Source: Leidyana gryllorum EB-2025a
Lineage: Eukaryota > Apicomplexa
Direction of reading: 5' to 3'
DNA length: 43,319 nt
Assembly (NCBI GenBank): GCA_048772705.1
Contig: JBLWGC010000221.1
Coordinates: forward strand, 1 to 43,319
Within the stretch, counting starts at the first letter, position 1; each line of letters starts with the position of its first letter. The translations under genes were made by a program, and so were the position numbers. Below the pieces are notes generated by a model, which searched no databases, was not told the origin of the DNA, and was given only the letters and a program-made list of their open reading frames with translations. Shown piece after piece: positions 19,151-28,616 of the stretch.

Positions 19151-20893
19151 CTAGCCTGTTCTAGCTTGCGACACGGAGCGGCTGATGATCGACAAAGTTG
19201 AGGCGTCCATTGAATAGATCTTTTTCAGAGCCGCGAGCTCGTCCGGTCCCATTTCGACTCTCCTTCCTGACCTCCACATTGTGGCCGTAGCAGCGGGGTG
19301 ATGAACCTGTGATTGCATTAGGAACGGATTGTTTACGGGTGGGACGATTCGAATTTGAGGTGGGGAGGCTCTCAGGGGAGTCCCGCTGCCCGTCGATTGA
19401 TGTGCGGCGGCCATTGTCGCTCTCGAGAACACACGCGAATTGACGTCCATTGATGGATCGAATACGCGTTGCAGTCGCAACTCGCTGAGTTTCTCCAAAC
19501 GAGCTGTGAACTTTGGGTCCCGAGGAGCCATTCGCACACCTTTACGCAAACGCCGACGCTCTTCGTCAATCTGTTCACTCAAACCAACACTTTGGAAACC
19601 CTCAACCTTCGCCTGTAACTTTGCCAAATACTCATTTCGATTCGCTGCCGTTACAGACGGAGCCGCAGTCGGCGAACACACTGCAGCAGTGTTATTCGAA
19701 CCTCCTCCCATCGGCGACATTCCGCCCCCGGATACCCATCCCGCCGGTTCAGGCACTACTGACCCACGATTCACATTCATAGGCGAGAGAACCGTCATTG
19801 GCCGGCTCGGGCCTACGTGTGTGGGAGACGACGCACCGACGTAGGAGGGCGTAGCCCCGGTCGGAGACGGGGCGTACATTACTGTAGGTACGCTGTACAT
19901 CGAAGCAGACGGGGGCAGTCGTTGCAGAGAAGGTGCTCCCGAGAAGCTCAGAAGCTGCTGCTCCTCGACCAGTATTGGGGACGAGGGAGAATGCGATGAC
20001 GTCGCCATGCGGGCCATCGGCCGATGTATGGGACTGCTTATGGTGGCGGTAGTCAGCCCGCTGGTGCGCTGGGAAGGAGACGGAGACGCCGAAATGGGGG
20101 AGACTTCGCGGAAAGTGACTCCACGCAGCCTTTCAGGCGCAACTGGAGAAGTGCGATAAGCGCTCGCGGCCGCAGAAGGGGAGATCGTTCGTCGCGTTGG
20201 TGAGTTACTGTGCCAATGTAATGGAGAATTGCGTTGTTGAGTAGCAGTGGTGTTGGTGGTGACATTGGTCGACGGCTGCGAGACAGTATTGGTGGGCTGA
20301 GCCGCATTATTGATAATATTATTGGTCGCATCGGCTGTAAGGGGGGACGACGAGTAGATTGTCGGGCGGCCAGCATTATTAAGATTAGTTGTTGTTAGGG
20401 GGGCGGGGAGTGTAATTGTGCGGGTCGGAGACGCCGGCGTAGGGGCAAAGGGAGAGGTTCTTGGCGGTGCCATTGAGGCTCTTGATACCATTATCGGGGA
20501 AGATCGGGACAAACTTGGGGAGAAAGTTGACCTTGAAACCGCGGGCATAGTCGACATGCTCGGAGTACCACCGCCGCCCCCTGAAAAGCGGACATGCGGC
20601 GTCTCGCTGCTAATAAGTCGAGGCGCGATACTCGGGGCCGATGTGGGGGTCGACTGGAGTCTCGGCATTGGATCGGGGGTTGCCAACGGACTGCTCAGTA
20701 GTCTTCGTACTTGGGGCAGTGCATATGACGCTTGCTGAGGCAAACGGCGCACCGCGGGGCTCTGAGACCCAAATTGCTGCTGACGGGGAGATACCAATTC
20801 ATCGTTCTCGGGCACCGTCGACAAACGAGGCGGTAACGGAACCAACAGCGTACCGGCTGCCAAGTCCCTTACATCACCAGCTCGGGCCAGCAT
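19151..20893 (-). CDS. Ser/Pro/Thr-rich low-complexity protein with helical C-terminus
   Basis: A single-exon protein that I do not recognise. I chose ATG 20893 (MLARAGDVRDLAAG), giving 580 residues, because the more upstream ATG (20980) would overlap the divergent gene's first exon. Residues about 20-430 are disordered and rich in Ser, Pro, Thr and Ala with recurring SP/TP pairs (for example SPSLSRSSPIMVSRAS), typical of phosphorylated scaffold tails. The C-terminal 150 residues are more ordered, with RNEYLAKLQAKVEGFQ, DEERRRLRKGVRMAPRDPK, and LEKLSELRLQRVFDPSMDV. The last is the part most likely to be conserved. There is no signal peptide or membrane segment. The start is 28 bp from the start of the gene on the other strand. 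Confidence 0.6.
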   Translation of the reverse strand: MLARAGDVRDLAAGTLLVPLPPRLSTVPENDELVSPRQQQFGSQSPAVRRLPQQASYALPQVRRLLSSPLATPDPMPRLQSTPTSAPSIAPRLISSETPHVRFSGGGGGTPSMSTMPAVSRSTFSPSLSRSSPIMVSRASMAPPRTSPFAPTPASPTRTITLPAPLTTTNLNNAGRPTIYSSSPLTADATNNIINNAAQPTNTVSQPSTNVTTNTTATQQRNSPLHWHSNSPTRRTISPSAAASAYRTSPVAPERLRGVTFREVSPISASPSPSQRTSGLTTATISSPIHRPMARMATSSHSPSSPILVEEQQLLSFSGAPSLQRLPPSASMYSVPTVMYAPSPTGATPSYVGASSPTHVGPSRPMTVLSPMNVNRGSVVPEPAGWVSGGGMSPMGGGSNNTAAVCSPTAAPSVTAANRNEYLAKLQAKVEGFQSVGLSEQIDEERRRLRKGVRMAPRDPKFTARLEKLSELRLQRVFDPSMDVNSRVFSRATMAAAHQSTGSGTPLRASPPQIRIVPPVNNPFLMQSQVHHPAATATMWRSGRRVEMGPDELAALKKIYSMDASTLSIISRSVSQARTG

Positions 20894-20921
20894 CAGTGTG
20901 CATACAAGGTGCAACGTCCAA

Positions 20922-22681
20922 ATGGAGCGGCTCCCTAAAACCTTTTTACAAACCCCCACCGACAGTGAGTAGAGCTGCAAATCTCACCACAAACCCTCCA
21001 GTCTACGTCAAGAACTACACCTCTGTATTTCCAATCGATCAGGAATGTGTACAATTTGTGCTCTTAATCGATGCCATCCGATCTCCCTTTCCCGCCGCCA
21101 CATCAGACGAGGATCAAACACTCAGAGGCTTTCTTGGCAACTCATTCTCCTTTGATCTCACAGCCAAAAACGATGCCATCATAGGCTCCTGTAAGTCTCG
21201 CCCTCCAACGACCCATTCACCCAATTGCCGCCCCCACTCAGTTTCTCCCCGCCACTTCACCGAGTCAGAGACAGTGCGCTTCGAGCTCCACGCCAAAGGC
21301 CGCTCCGCACCCTTCTCCTTCCGAATGATGCGGGGAGAGTCCCTGATCGGCCCCGCCGTCACCTCGCTGCCCATCAACTTTTTCGCCTCCATCGGCCCCG
21401 CCGCCGCCGATACTCAGAGGACAGTGGCCACCGAGACCGGCTCGGCTCTCCGCAACTCGCCCTGCACGGCCGCGCTCCAAAGAAAGTGTGGGGTCCGCGG
21501 GTGCGCCCCGCGCGAGATCGAGGCACTCGCCGCCTGGTCCCTCGTCCGCATGATGCAGTGCCGCGAAGCTCCCACCCAAGAGGGCATGAAACACCGCCCC
21601 TACTTTGTCAACTCCACTGGAAACCGCTTACGGGACGCTGAACACGAACCAATAGTCCTCCCACCCGGCATCTCAGAGCTGGCGGCTAAACACCCCCAGT
21701 CCTATGCCGACGTCAAAGCCGATTTAGACAGAGTCCGCAAAAAGGCTCATGGCATCCCACTCAATGACAAATTCAGCAGCGCCTACAGCTTCACAACCAG
21801 CGAAACACCCAAGAACGATGGTACGAACTCTCACACAATCCCGCCCACACACACACACACACATTATCTGCAGCATTGGGCGGTATCTTGGACCAGACGC
21901 GCGGGGTTATTCCTCCGGCTTTGAAGGCAGCTTTGTTTATGACATGTCAGAGTGCGGGGAGGCGAGTGATAGAAAAGTACCATCGTCAGGTTCTCAAATT
22001 GGAACCATTTGACACAGTATCGGCCAACTTCTTCTGCAAAAACCGACCTGACGACCTCTACTACACTATCCTCAGTCTTGAGCTGCGGGAAGACCCATTA
22101 GCTCCAGCAGATACTCCCTCGCGTGGACGGTTGGTGGCAGCCTTAGACCGATTCGAAGTGGAAGAGAGACGCGTATCCGATCTCCGAAGGTGGCAACCGG
22201 TAGACAGTTGGCCCCCTCGCAAGAATAGGACGGCCGCTCTGTTCGACTTCACCAGAGGATACAACAAGTGAGATTTCTCAGTGTGTGTGTGAGGGGTGTG
22301 TGTTGACTCGAATTGTTTCTTCAATTGACAGAGTACCGTTTGCGACGGCTTTACGCCCTCAAACAAACATCGCCTGCACCCCAGCTGACGATGGAATTGG
22401 CATTGCAGAGTCTGTGTTTGTGCACATCGAGACGTGGCCGCAGCAGCTTAGATCGGAGTTGTTTGAGTGAGTGAGAGAGAGAGAGACTGAGAGAAGACGT
22501 AATATTGATTGAATTTATACGTTACTGCAGGCGTACGGACGAATTATACAGTGTCAGTTTCATTGTGGGTTCAGTGGACTTCCACGGAGTGGCTGGAGTC
22601 TCAAAGCCGTTATTGGACTTTCTGTTCACAGATTGGCTGCCGAACGTCCCAGAGGCCAAGAAGGCGAATGTTGGGGTTTAG
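20922..22681 (+). CDS. Unrecognised multi-exon protein, possible C2-like N-terminal domain
   Basis: The model starts at ATG 20922 (MERLPKTFLQTPTD). A 37-nt intron (GTGAGTAG...CCTCCAG) leads to IYVKNYTSVFPIDQECVQFV. A second intron joins NDAIIGS to FSPRHFTESETVRFELHA, so the first about 120 residues alternate beta-like strands, as in a C2 fold (FELHAKGRSAPFSFRMMRG). Further exons carry a helical region with a CCxxC-like basic patch (LQRKCGVRGCAPREIEALA), then ALGGILDQTRGVIPPALKAA, DDLYYTILSLELREDP and a conserved-looking end (VSFIVGSVDFHGVAGVSKPL), with stop TAG at 22679-22681. All joins keep frame. I cannot name the family; a scaffold or ciliary role would be a guess. The NudC-like gene on the other strand ends 22 bp away. 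Confidence 0.55.
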
Positions 22682-22703
22682 GAGCGCAGATTAGCGGCGG
22701 CGG

Positions 22704-23780
22704 TCACGAAGTCTCGGGTTTGGCGGTATCGTCATCGGGTCCTTTATTATGCGGATCGATGAGACAGCCATCAGAGGTTACGATAATGCGATCGTCGTGT
22801 TCACGTTTTCGGCGCATCTTTTCGAGGAAGGCGTCGTGGGCTTCTTTCCAGACCTGCGCGAAGGCGGCTCTCTTGTCGCTGCCGGGGCGGCGGCTGGTGT
22901 CGATGGCCTGGTGTTGGAGGAAGAGTTTGTCCCACCATATGGAGACGCCCGCGAGGCTCTGACTCTGTTTCTTTATCAATTCGATGTGTAGATAGCGTAT
23001 ATCTTCCTTTTTCTCCACAAAGGGACAGTGGTCGAGGACCTCCCAGTTCCAGGTGTCATCAATGTTTGTCACCGGGAAAGGGAAGTATCCAGAACAAGTT
23101 GCCTTGAGATCATTGCCATTGTCATTGAAGCTCCACAGCTCGCTGGGACATTTGGCTTTGACCGGCCAGGAGACATCGATGCCCCAAGCCACCGGAAAGA
23201 GGCTTTCCTTGTCGTCTTCCGCGGTGGCGGATCCCGGGTCAGCGGCAGTAAGTGCCGCGGGTATCGCGGATCGTTGGCCTGCCGCCAGGGGCGGTTCAGT
23301 CTCTATCAGTTTGACTTGACGCTCATCTTTTTTTCCCACACGGCGGCTTCTATCCTCAGAAAATGGAAGACGCAGATACAGATCCACCGAAGTGGTGGTC
23401 TGTTCCCAACTCAATTCACCATCCAGTAAAACTGTCCCAACGTTTGGCTCGCGCACCGGAGGCGTGCTGGGGGGTTCTGGTGTGCAGCTTTGGTTCAGAA
23501 GAGTAGTCTTCTTTGTGGGTGCGGGGGGCGTGACGGAGGGCTCATTGTGCGCCTGACAATCGTCGTCTACCCCCGGAACCTTCCCGATATGGACTTTCTG
23601 GGGTTGGGTAAACCGTGTTACTGTAGGTGCGGCTTGGGAACGGGGTGGTCCGCCGGACTGCTCAAAATGTACCACTTCCGGGCTCGCCTCGATTACTTGA
23701 TGGACTGCGGGCTCTCCTTCAGCGTCATCAGACGAATCAACCTCCAGGTGATCCCACTTGGAATAGTCAATGGGTGACAT
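22704..23780 (-). CDS. CS-domain (NudC/p23-like) co-chaperone with Cdc37-like N-terminus
   Basis: A 358-residue single-exon protein. The first residues, MSPIDYSKWDHLEVDSSDD, resemble the start of Cdc37-type co-chaperones (DYS-x-WD-x-[IL]-E-x-SDD). A disordered, Pro-rich stretch (about 25-115) follows. A split CS domain comes next: TVLLDGELSWEQTTTSVDLY, LRLPFSEDRS, then after an insert, DIRYLHIELIKKQSQSLAGV and SIWWDKLFLQHQAIDTS, the last resembling the NudC W-x-x-L-x-x-x-x-x-IDT segment. CS domains bind Hsp90 or clients. The insert of about 90 residues between the strands (around IPAALTAADPGSA to WEVLDHCPFVEKK) is unusual. The C-terminus is a charged helix (EKMRRKREHDDRI). ATG 23780 is 23 bp from the divergent CTF8 start. 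Confidence 0.7.
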   Translation of the reverse strand: MSPIDYSKWDHLEVDSSDDAEGEPAVHQVIEASPEVVHFEQSGGPPRSQAAPTVTRFTQPQKVHIGKVPGVDDDCQAHNEPSVTPPAPTKKTTLLNQSCTPEPPSTPPVREPNVGTVLLDGELSWEQTTTSVDLYLRLPFSEDRSRRVGKKDERQVKLIETEPPLAAGQRSAIPAALTAADPGSATAEDDKESLFPVAWGIDVSWPVKAKCPSELWSFNDNGNDLKATCSGYFPFPVTNIDDTWNWEVLDHCPFVEKKEDIRYLHIELIKKQSQSLAGVSIWWDKLFLQHQAIDTSRRPGSDKRAAFAQVWKEAHDAFLEKMRRKREHDDRIIVTSDGCLIDPHNKGPDDDTAKPETS

Positions 23781-23803
23781 TGACTTTTTTATTTGTCCCT
23801 ATA

Positions 23804-24142
23804 ATGGCACAGCCGTTGTTCAGAGAACGTCAAAATATCCCTCTCGTAATTGCGGATGATTTGAAAGAAGTACATTTACTCAATTTCTCCAAATTGGACA
23901 TCGATCTAAGCACTGAGAAGAAGGGCGCCTTCCTCTATAAGGTCGTCGGTATTGACGGACCCACCCCTGTAGTGCTGCGGGGCAACAAAGAATACGTTGG
24001 CCGCGTGGAAGAGCTCCACCACCCCATACTCGTCACACGAACAGAGAAAGACGCTGAAACGGGTCAGGAGAAGTGTGTGGTACACTCTATCATTAGACGC
24101 AAACTCATGTTCGAGAAGAAGCCCATCTTTCATTTCAACTAG
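23804..24142 (+). CDS. CTF8: Chromosome transmission fidelity protein 8 (RFC-CTF18 subunit)
   Basis: A 112-residue single-exon protein matching the small Ctf8 family, a subunit of the alternative clamp loader Ctf18-Dcc1-Ctf8-RFC, needed for sister-chromatid cohesion and replication-fork signalling. Family landmarks are TPVVLRGNKEYVGRVEELHH (compare the V-L-x-x-G-x-x-x-x-x-G-x-[IV] strand), PILVTRTEKD and the C-terminal [18 protein letters not shown] (compare I-x-x-K-[IL]-x-F-x-x-[RK]-P). The N-terminal half is diverged (LLNFSKLDIDLSTEKKGA), as is usual in protists. The length is normal. Its TAG stop (24140-24142) overlaps the TAG of the convergent SLC6 gene (24139-24141), the two sharing CTAG. 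Confidence 0.8.
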   Translation: MAQPLFRERQNIPLVIADDLKEVHLLNFSKLDIDLSTEKKGAFLYKVVGIDGPTPVVLRGNKEYVGRVEELHHPILVTRTEKDAETGQEKCVVHSIIRRKLMFEKKPIFHFN

Positions 24143-26644
24143 AACGCAAATGCAATCTCGTCGTCTTCGGTTTCCTCCTCGTCAGAGAAACAAGGCCATG
24201 CTGATAGCTCTTTGCGTAACATCATCCTCTCCAACATCCACTCCCGCCACCTCGCCACACTCGCGATCGCCACAGCCGGCACCAAACTCCCCAACGCCGC
24301 TCCCCACCCCAACATAACCGCCCACCCGGGCATAGAACTACAAAAACACCCACCCAGTCAACAGCCACACCCCAACAAAACACGACTCACTCTGAAAACT
24401 TGAGTAGCTGACAAGCTGTGCCACGATACTCTGCGTTACAGTGGCAATGCCCGTTCGCGTTGTCACACCTTCCCTGTTTGCTGCACTCTCCGGGGCAACT
24501 CATCCCTGAAGCCGCCGTCATAGCCTCATCTCCGACCCGGGCTGACTTACACTTGACAGAGGGGAGACTGTGACTGCAGTCTGCGCCCCCCCATCCGGGG
24601 CTGCAGATACAGTAGCCATTGTCGTCACATTGTCCGCGGTGCTCAGCTTCACCACAGTTGTTCTGGCATTGAAATTGTACACTCGTTTGATCGTGTTTCT
24701 CTCGAAAACTCGGCCTCGCTGACCTCGCCAGTCAAACACACACACACACACACAACTCACTGTCATAAAAGTCCCACGCGCCTCCCAGAAGCACCGTCAG
24801 CAGGAGGGCGGGTGCCACATAGGTGATCAGCCACCTCGACTTTATCCGCACACCCGTTGCCCGTCTGACGGTTCTTGAGAAGATCTCGAAGCCCGCAATC
24901 TGAGATATCGCCACCAACTCTGCGAAAGGCACCACCAACAGAGCCAATGCACCTAACAATGCCAATGGAGTGAGTGGTGGGACGGAGACAACGGTGGGGG
25001 GTCGAGTTGGAGGTGTGTAGCTTGGAGGAGGCCAGCAGAGGTCCCTCTCCCGTACTCACCTGTGTTGCCATCGAGCAGATCCACCATATAGATCCCCGTG
25101 GGGGATATTAGGGGCGCCGCCAGGACAAAGAGAGCTATACAAAGTATCGCGGCATTGAGTCTTGCGGAAGTAAATCCCTGGAGGCCGAGCTCGTCGATGG
25201 AGATCTGGACGAGATTCAACATAGTCAGGACAGAGCTCAGCCCCAAACTTATAATCAACAGAAAGAAGAGAGATGTGAATAGTTTGGCCCAATTGATAGT
25301 CTCCAGCACAGCCGGGAAGACAACGAATATCAGACCGCTCCCAGCTTGAACCACATCTTCCACCGACGGGACTCCCTGAACCCACGCCACGTGGCCCAGG
25401 AAAGCAAACACAGATAGACCCGCCAGCAGAGAGGTCGCTATGTTCATTCCCAACACTATCCAGGCGTCCTTGGCAAACTGCGGAATGTGTGTGTGTGTGG
25501 GTGTGTGGGTGTGTGGATGGTGTGTGAGGGTGTGTGGGCGTGTGATGGTGTGTGGGGGGGGTGGAGGGTGTGTGTATACATATATATATATAGGATGGGG
25601 CAATAAGTGACTCTCGAGGGCACTCACATCGTTTCTGGGGTCCGAGTAGGAAGCAAAATTGACGAGACAGCCCCATCCGATACCGCAGGAGAAGAAGACC
25701 TGAAGCATAGCTCGCGCCCAGAGCCGGAGACTGAGGAGGTCCTCCAAAGAGGGGATTAGGAAGAACTTGAGGCCATCAAGCGCGCCTGGAAGGATCGTCC
25801 CTCTGATAAAGAGGGCCAAAAGGCCGACCGACGGGAAGAGCGCTGCAAAGGCAGAGATACAGCCGGAACGGGTTACGCCTCCGGAGACAGATATGAAGAC
25901 CAGAAGGCATCCCATTGAGAGACTGAGCAGCAGATAGGGGTTTGTGTCTGATACGTTTGGTTCAGACATTGAGGACGACTTGCGCAGTACGTCGGCCAAG
26001 AAGTACCGATTGGCACTGTCGGCGAGACTGTTTCCTCCGGCGCTCCAGGGGTGTGGTGTCTGCGGTGGAGTTTGGGGGAGGAGTTTGGGGGAGACCGACC
26101 GACCGACCATGAAGGACTCGAAGAAGTAATAGATCGCCCAGGCGTTGATGACTGAAAAGTAGATCGCGCAAATGGCAGCGAGCACCATGGAGCTTAAGCC
26201 CAATCCGGAGAGTCGGGGACTGAAACTGGGCCAGACGCTGCCGAAGGGTGAGGAGGAAGGTCAGTCAGTGGCAGCGGAGGTTTACCGGAGGAAGCTCGCT
26301 TGCAGACACTGTCCGAGACTGAGCTCGAGTTGGTACATCGGGATGCCGATGGCGAAGGCCAAAGTGAGAAAGGCGACCAGAAAGGATCCCCCGCCATTTT
26401 GGTGGCAGACATATGGGAATCGCCAGACAGACGGCAGTCCGACGGCAAAGCCAAAGCAGGTGAGGATGTAATCCAGTCTGGTCTTCCAGCGTGGGTGTGC
26501 GGGGGGTAAGCTGGGGGAGTGCTCGAAAGAGGCGGCGGCGGTGCCCCCTTTGGTGATGACATCCTCGCGAGGGTCGTACCCCGAGACGGCAATAGTACTA
26601 CGAGCGGCGGGGGGTTGGATTATTAGAGGTGTACTCAACAACAT
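24139..26644 (-). CDS. SLC6 (neurotransmitter:sodium symporter) family transporter with EGF-like insert
   Basis: A sodium-coupled amine or amino-acid importer of the LeuT fold. TM1 carries the hallmark [20 protein letters not shown] (consensus G-x-GNVWRFPY-x-x-x-NGG). TM6 has [18 protein letters not shown], where the family has an unwound helix. Exons join in frame over introns of 46 nt (after QASFLR), about 150 nt with a GT-rich repeat (after SYSDPRND), about 120 nt (after DLLDGNT) and about 50 nt. The last extracellular loop, between TM11 ([18 protein letters not shown]) and TM12 ([18 protein letters not shown]), carries two EGF-like modules: CQNNC ... [12 protein letters not shown] and CPGEC ... 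[13 protein letters not shown] chose ATG 26644 ([12 protein letters not shown]). The C-terminal tail is acidic ([16 protein letters not shown]). The substrate cannot be predicted. Confidence 0.85.
24411..24668 (-). other. Two EGF-like modules in the last extracellular loop of the SLC6 protein
   Basis: EGF-like 1 (24576-24668) has the cysteine spacing C-x3-C-x8-C-x5-C-x1-C-x8-C with the typical end [13 protein letters not shown]-like 2 (24411-24497) has C-x3-C-x5-C-x6-C-x1-C-x8-C. Both lie in one exon that keeps frame with TM11 upstream and TM12 downstream, so they belong to the transporter and face outward. Confidence 0.8.
25488..25594. repeat. GT-rich microsatellite in an SLC6 intron
   Basis: Alternating GT with short GGGT and GGAT interruptions, ending in a TATATATA tract (25580-25592). 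It lies within the third SLC6 intron, next to its CCGCAG acceptor side on the minus strand. On the minus strand this gives the pyrimidine-rich stretch expected upstream of a splice acceptor. Confidence 0.8.
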
Positions 26645-26715
26645 TGTGGGGCTCACTGCTCCGCGGGTGGGAAACAACGGATTTCATCAAAGGTGGTCTG
26701 TTGGGATACAGTCAT

Positions 26716-27678
26716 TCATTCACGCGCGCAATGGAATTGCCGAACAGAAATGTTGATTCTATGCTGACCATCCGCGGCTGGTGGAGAACTCAGACAGCTC
26801 TTTCTATGCTGCCGCAGCAACAGCTGCGGGACCCCGTGATAGCTGAGACGTGTCTCCTGAGACATCACCAACACATCGCCTTGGCGTAATATCACTACAT
26901 CTGGTTTCACGCCTCGACTCGGCCCCCCAAGCAACAGAATTCCAGGCTGCCCTATACTGAACGTCACCAATGGCATTTCTATCGCTTCCTCCACGTCGTC
27001 TATGTGCCCTCGCAGCCGGTCTCCGCCTTTATAAAAGTTAACCAACGCGCAGTCCGGCTCGTACTTGGACGCCACCGCATCTCCCGCCACCAACCTTATT
27101 ACATCTCGAGCCATCGTCTTCAGACTCTCCGGCAACTCCGCAAACCCCTCTGTCAAATACACCCGCTTCCCCCAATCGTACGAACATCCCAACGACACCC
27201 AACGAAGTCTGACCTTCTGACCCCCAATCTCCTCCTTCGTCATCACTCGGTGAGGACTGATATTCGTCGGAGCCATATATGGGAACCTATCAAAACAGTC
27301 CCGATGCAACGACCGCACAATCTCAGATCTCATTCCATTCGGAATCAGAAAAGCCCCCGGATGCCCTTTGACCGAATATATACTCGGGACGCCCCCGCCG
27401 GTCTCATCAGCCCCCGTCATCCACTGCGGTGGCCTCTCAACCCGACACACCGACTCTAAAATCTCTGAATTAGCCCTCATACATTCTCCCACAGTCTCCG
27501 AGCACAGATCCAACAACTTCGCCTCTTCTTCATACCACACAGACCTCTGATCCTCATTTATCGGATATAGATTCACAACAGCCACCTCTCGATCTCGCAC
27601 TGCTTCACCAATCCGCTTTGTTCTCAACAATGTGTCCACGGCTTTGTACGCATCCTCAACTTCACAACCCTCACTCAT
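26716..27678 (-). CDS. ALKBH1: AlkB homologue 1 (Fe(II)/2-oxoglutarate-dependent dioxygenase)
   Basis: A 320-residue single-exon protein starting at ATG 27678 (MSEGCEVEDAYKAVDTLL); the more upstream frame has no ATG. The ALKBH1-type core has VRLRWVSLGCSYDWGKRVY, LVNFYKGGDRLRGHIDDVE with the H-x-D iron ligands, PLVTFSIGQPGILLLGG, and the distal RLSYHGVP histidine. RINISVRQF supplies the arginines that hold 2-oxoglutarate. All catalytic residues are present. Family members demethylate tRNA or DNA bases (m1A, m5C oxidation, 6mA and others); which one applies here is not visible. The N-terminus is predominantly helical and carries no targeting peptide that I can identify. The SLC6 start is about 70 bp downstream on the same strand. 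Confidence 0.9.
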   Translation of the reverse strand: MSEGCEVEDAYKAVDTLLRTKRIGEAVRDREVAVVNLYPINEDQRSVWYEEEAKLLDLCSETVGECMRANSEILESVCRVERPPQWMTGADETGGGVPSIYSVKGHPGAFLIPNGMRSEIVRSLHRDCFDRFPYMAPTNISPHRVMTKEEIGGQKVRLRWVSLGCSYDWGKRVYLTEGFAELPESLKTMARDVIRLVAGDAVASKYEPDCALVNFYKGGDRLRGHIDDVEEAIEMPLVTFSIGQPGILLLGGPSRGVKPDVVILRQGDVLVMSQETRLSYHGVPQLLLRQHRKSCLSSPPAADGQHRINISVRQFHCARE

Positions 27679-28110
27679 CCCCCTAATACCGCCACCAAAA
27701 AGACAGAACGGCGCAACCTGCAAAAAAGCCGATACCTAAATATGTTACATCACATTTTTCATCACCACCCTCTCATCCTTCTCAAGCATCTCCAGTGTGC
27801 ATAATCATTTGTGCATTGTGCATTTGAGTTTCACCCTTTGTGCGTTGTGCATCATCCATTGCGCATTAAGCATCGGAGGCAACTCGGGTATCCGAGTTCA
27901 GTTCAGTAAGATTCAGTTTGCCCGATGTGCGGATTGTCGCGTGTGATTCACGCCTGTTACTGGTCGTTGATTCTGACAGCTCTAATAGCCTGACAGAGTC
28001 AACTTTTCCATGGGATGACAGGCAATACTGAGTTTGGGAGTTATGGGGGCATCCTCTGTCATGTGGGGTTTGCAACTTTACCGCCTTCCATACATTCCTT
28101 TATCGTCCGA

Positions 28111-28187
28111 AATGATGAAGAAACGTTTGCACGTCAGTCTGAGCACTCAATGCTGAGAGACAACGACCTATCGCTACAATCTCTGAC
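28111..28187. repeat. 77-bp direct repeat, copy 1
   Basis: Matches 28540-28616 at 75 of 77 positions (the differences are T/G in gcac[t/g]caa and C/T in cgac[c/t]tat). The two copies are 429 bp apart, start to start. The flanks differ. Starts aatgatgaagaaacgtttgc. Confidence 0.9.
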
Positions 28188-28539
28188 TCTTTATTATGGC
28201 ATTGGTATTGATGTTTATGCGCGCCCCGCCTCGAAGTTGTCAGTCGCCGTCGACTGACGATTCCATTGCGGGGCCACACTGATTTAATGGTCGAGCTTTC
28301 GCACAATGCCGTCTCCTTCATGGCGGACTTGTGATACGCAAGCCCACACTCTTTCAATGTACTTTTTTCCTTCCTTCCTCACTCTCTCAGTCATATGATG
28401 AACTTCGTTAACCATCTTTCGAGGCTGAAACTGTCTTGATGATAACATAAAACGTTCTGACACCCCAACGGACACTATTCTTTGATCTCATTGTGAAATG
28501 ATATGGAGACGTGTTTTGATGTGTTTGCCTGCAGTATGG

Positions 28540-28616
28540 AATGATGAAGAAACGTTTGCACGTCAGTCTGAGCACGCAATGCTGAGAGACAACGACTTAT
28601 CGCTACAATCTCTGAC
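28540..28616. repeat. 77-bp direct repeat, copy 2
   Basis: The second copy of the repeat at 28111-28187. Neither copy encodes a conserved peptide, so the conservation reflects recent duplication or a non-coding role. Confidence 0.9.
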
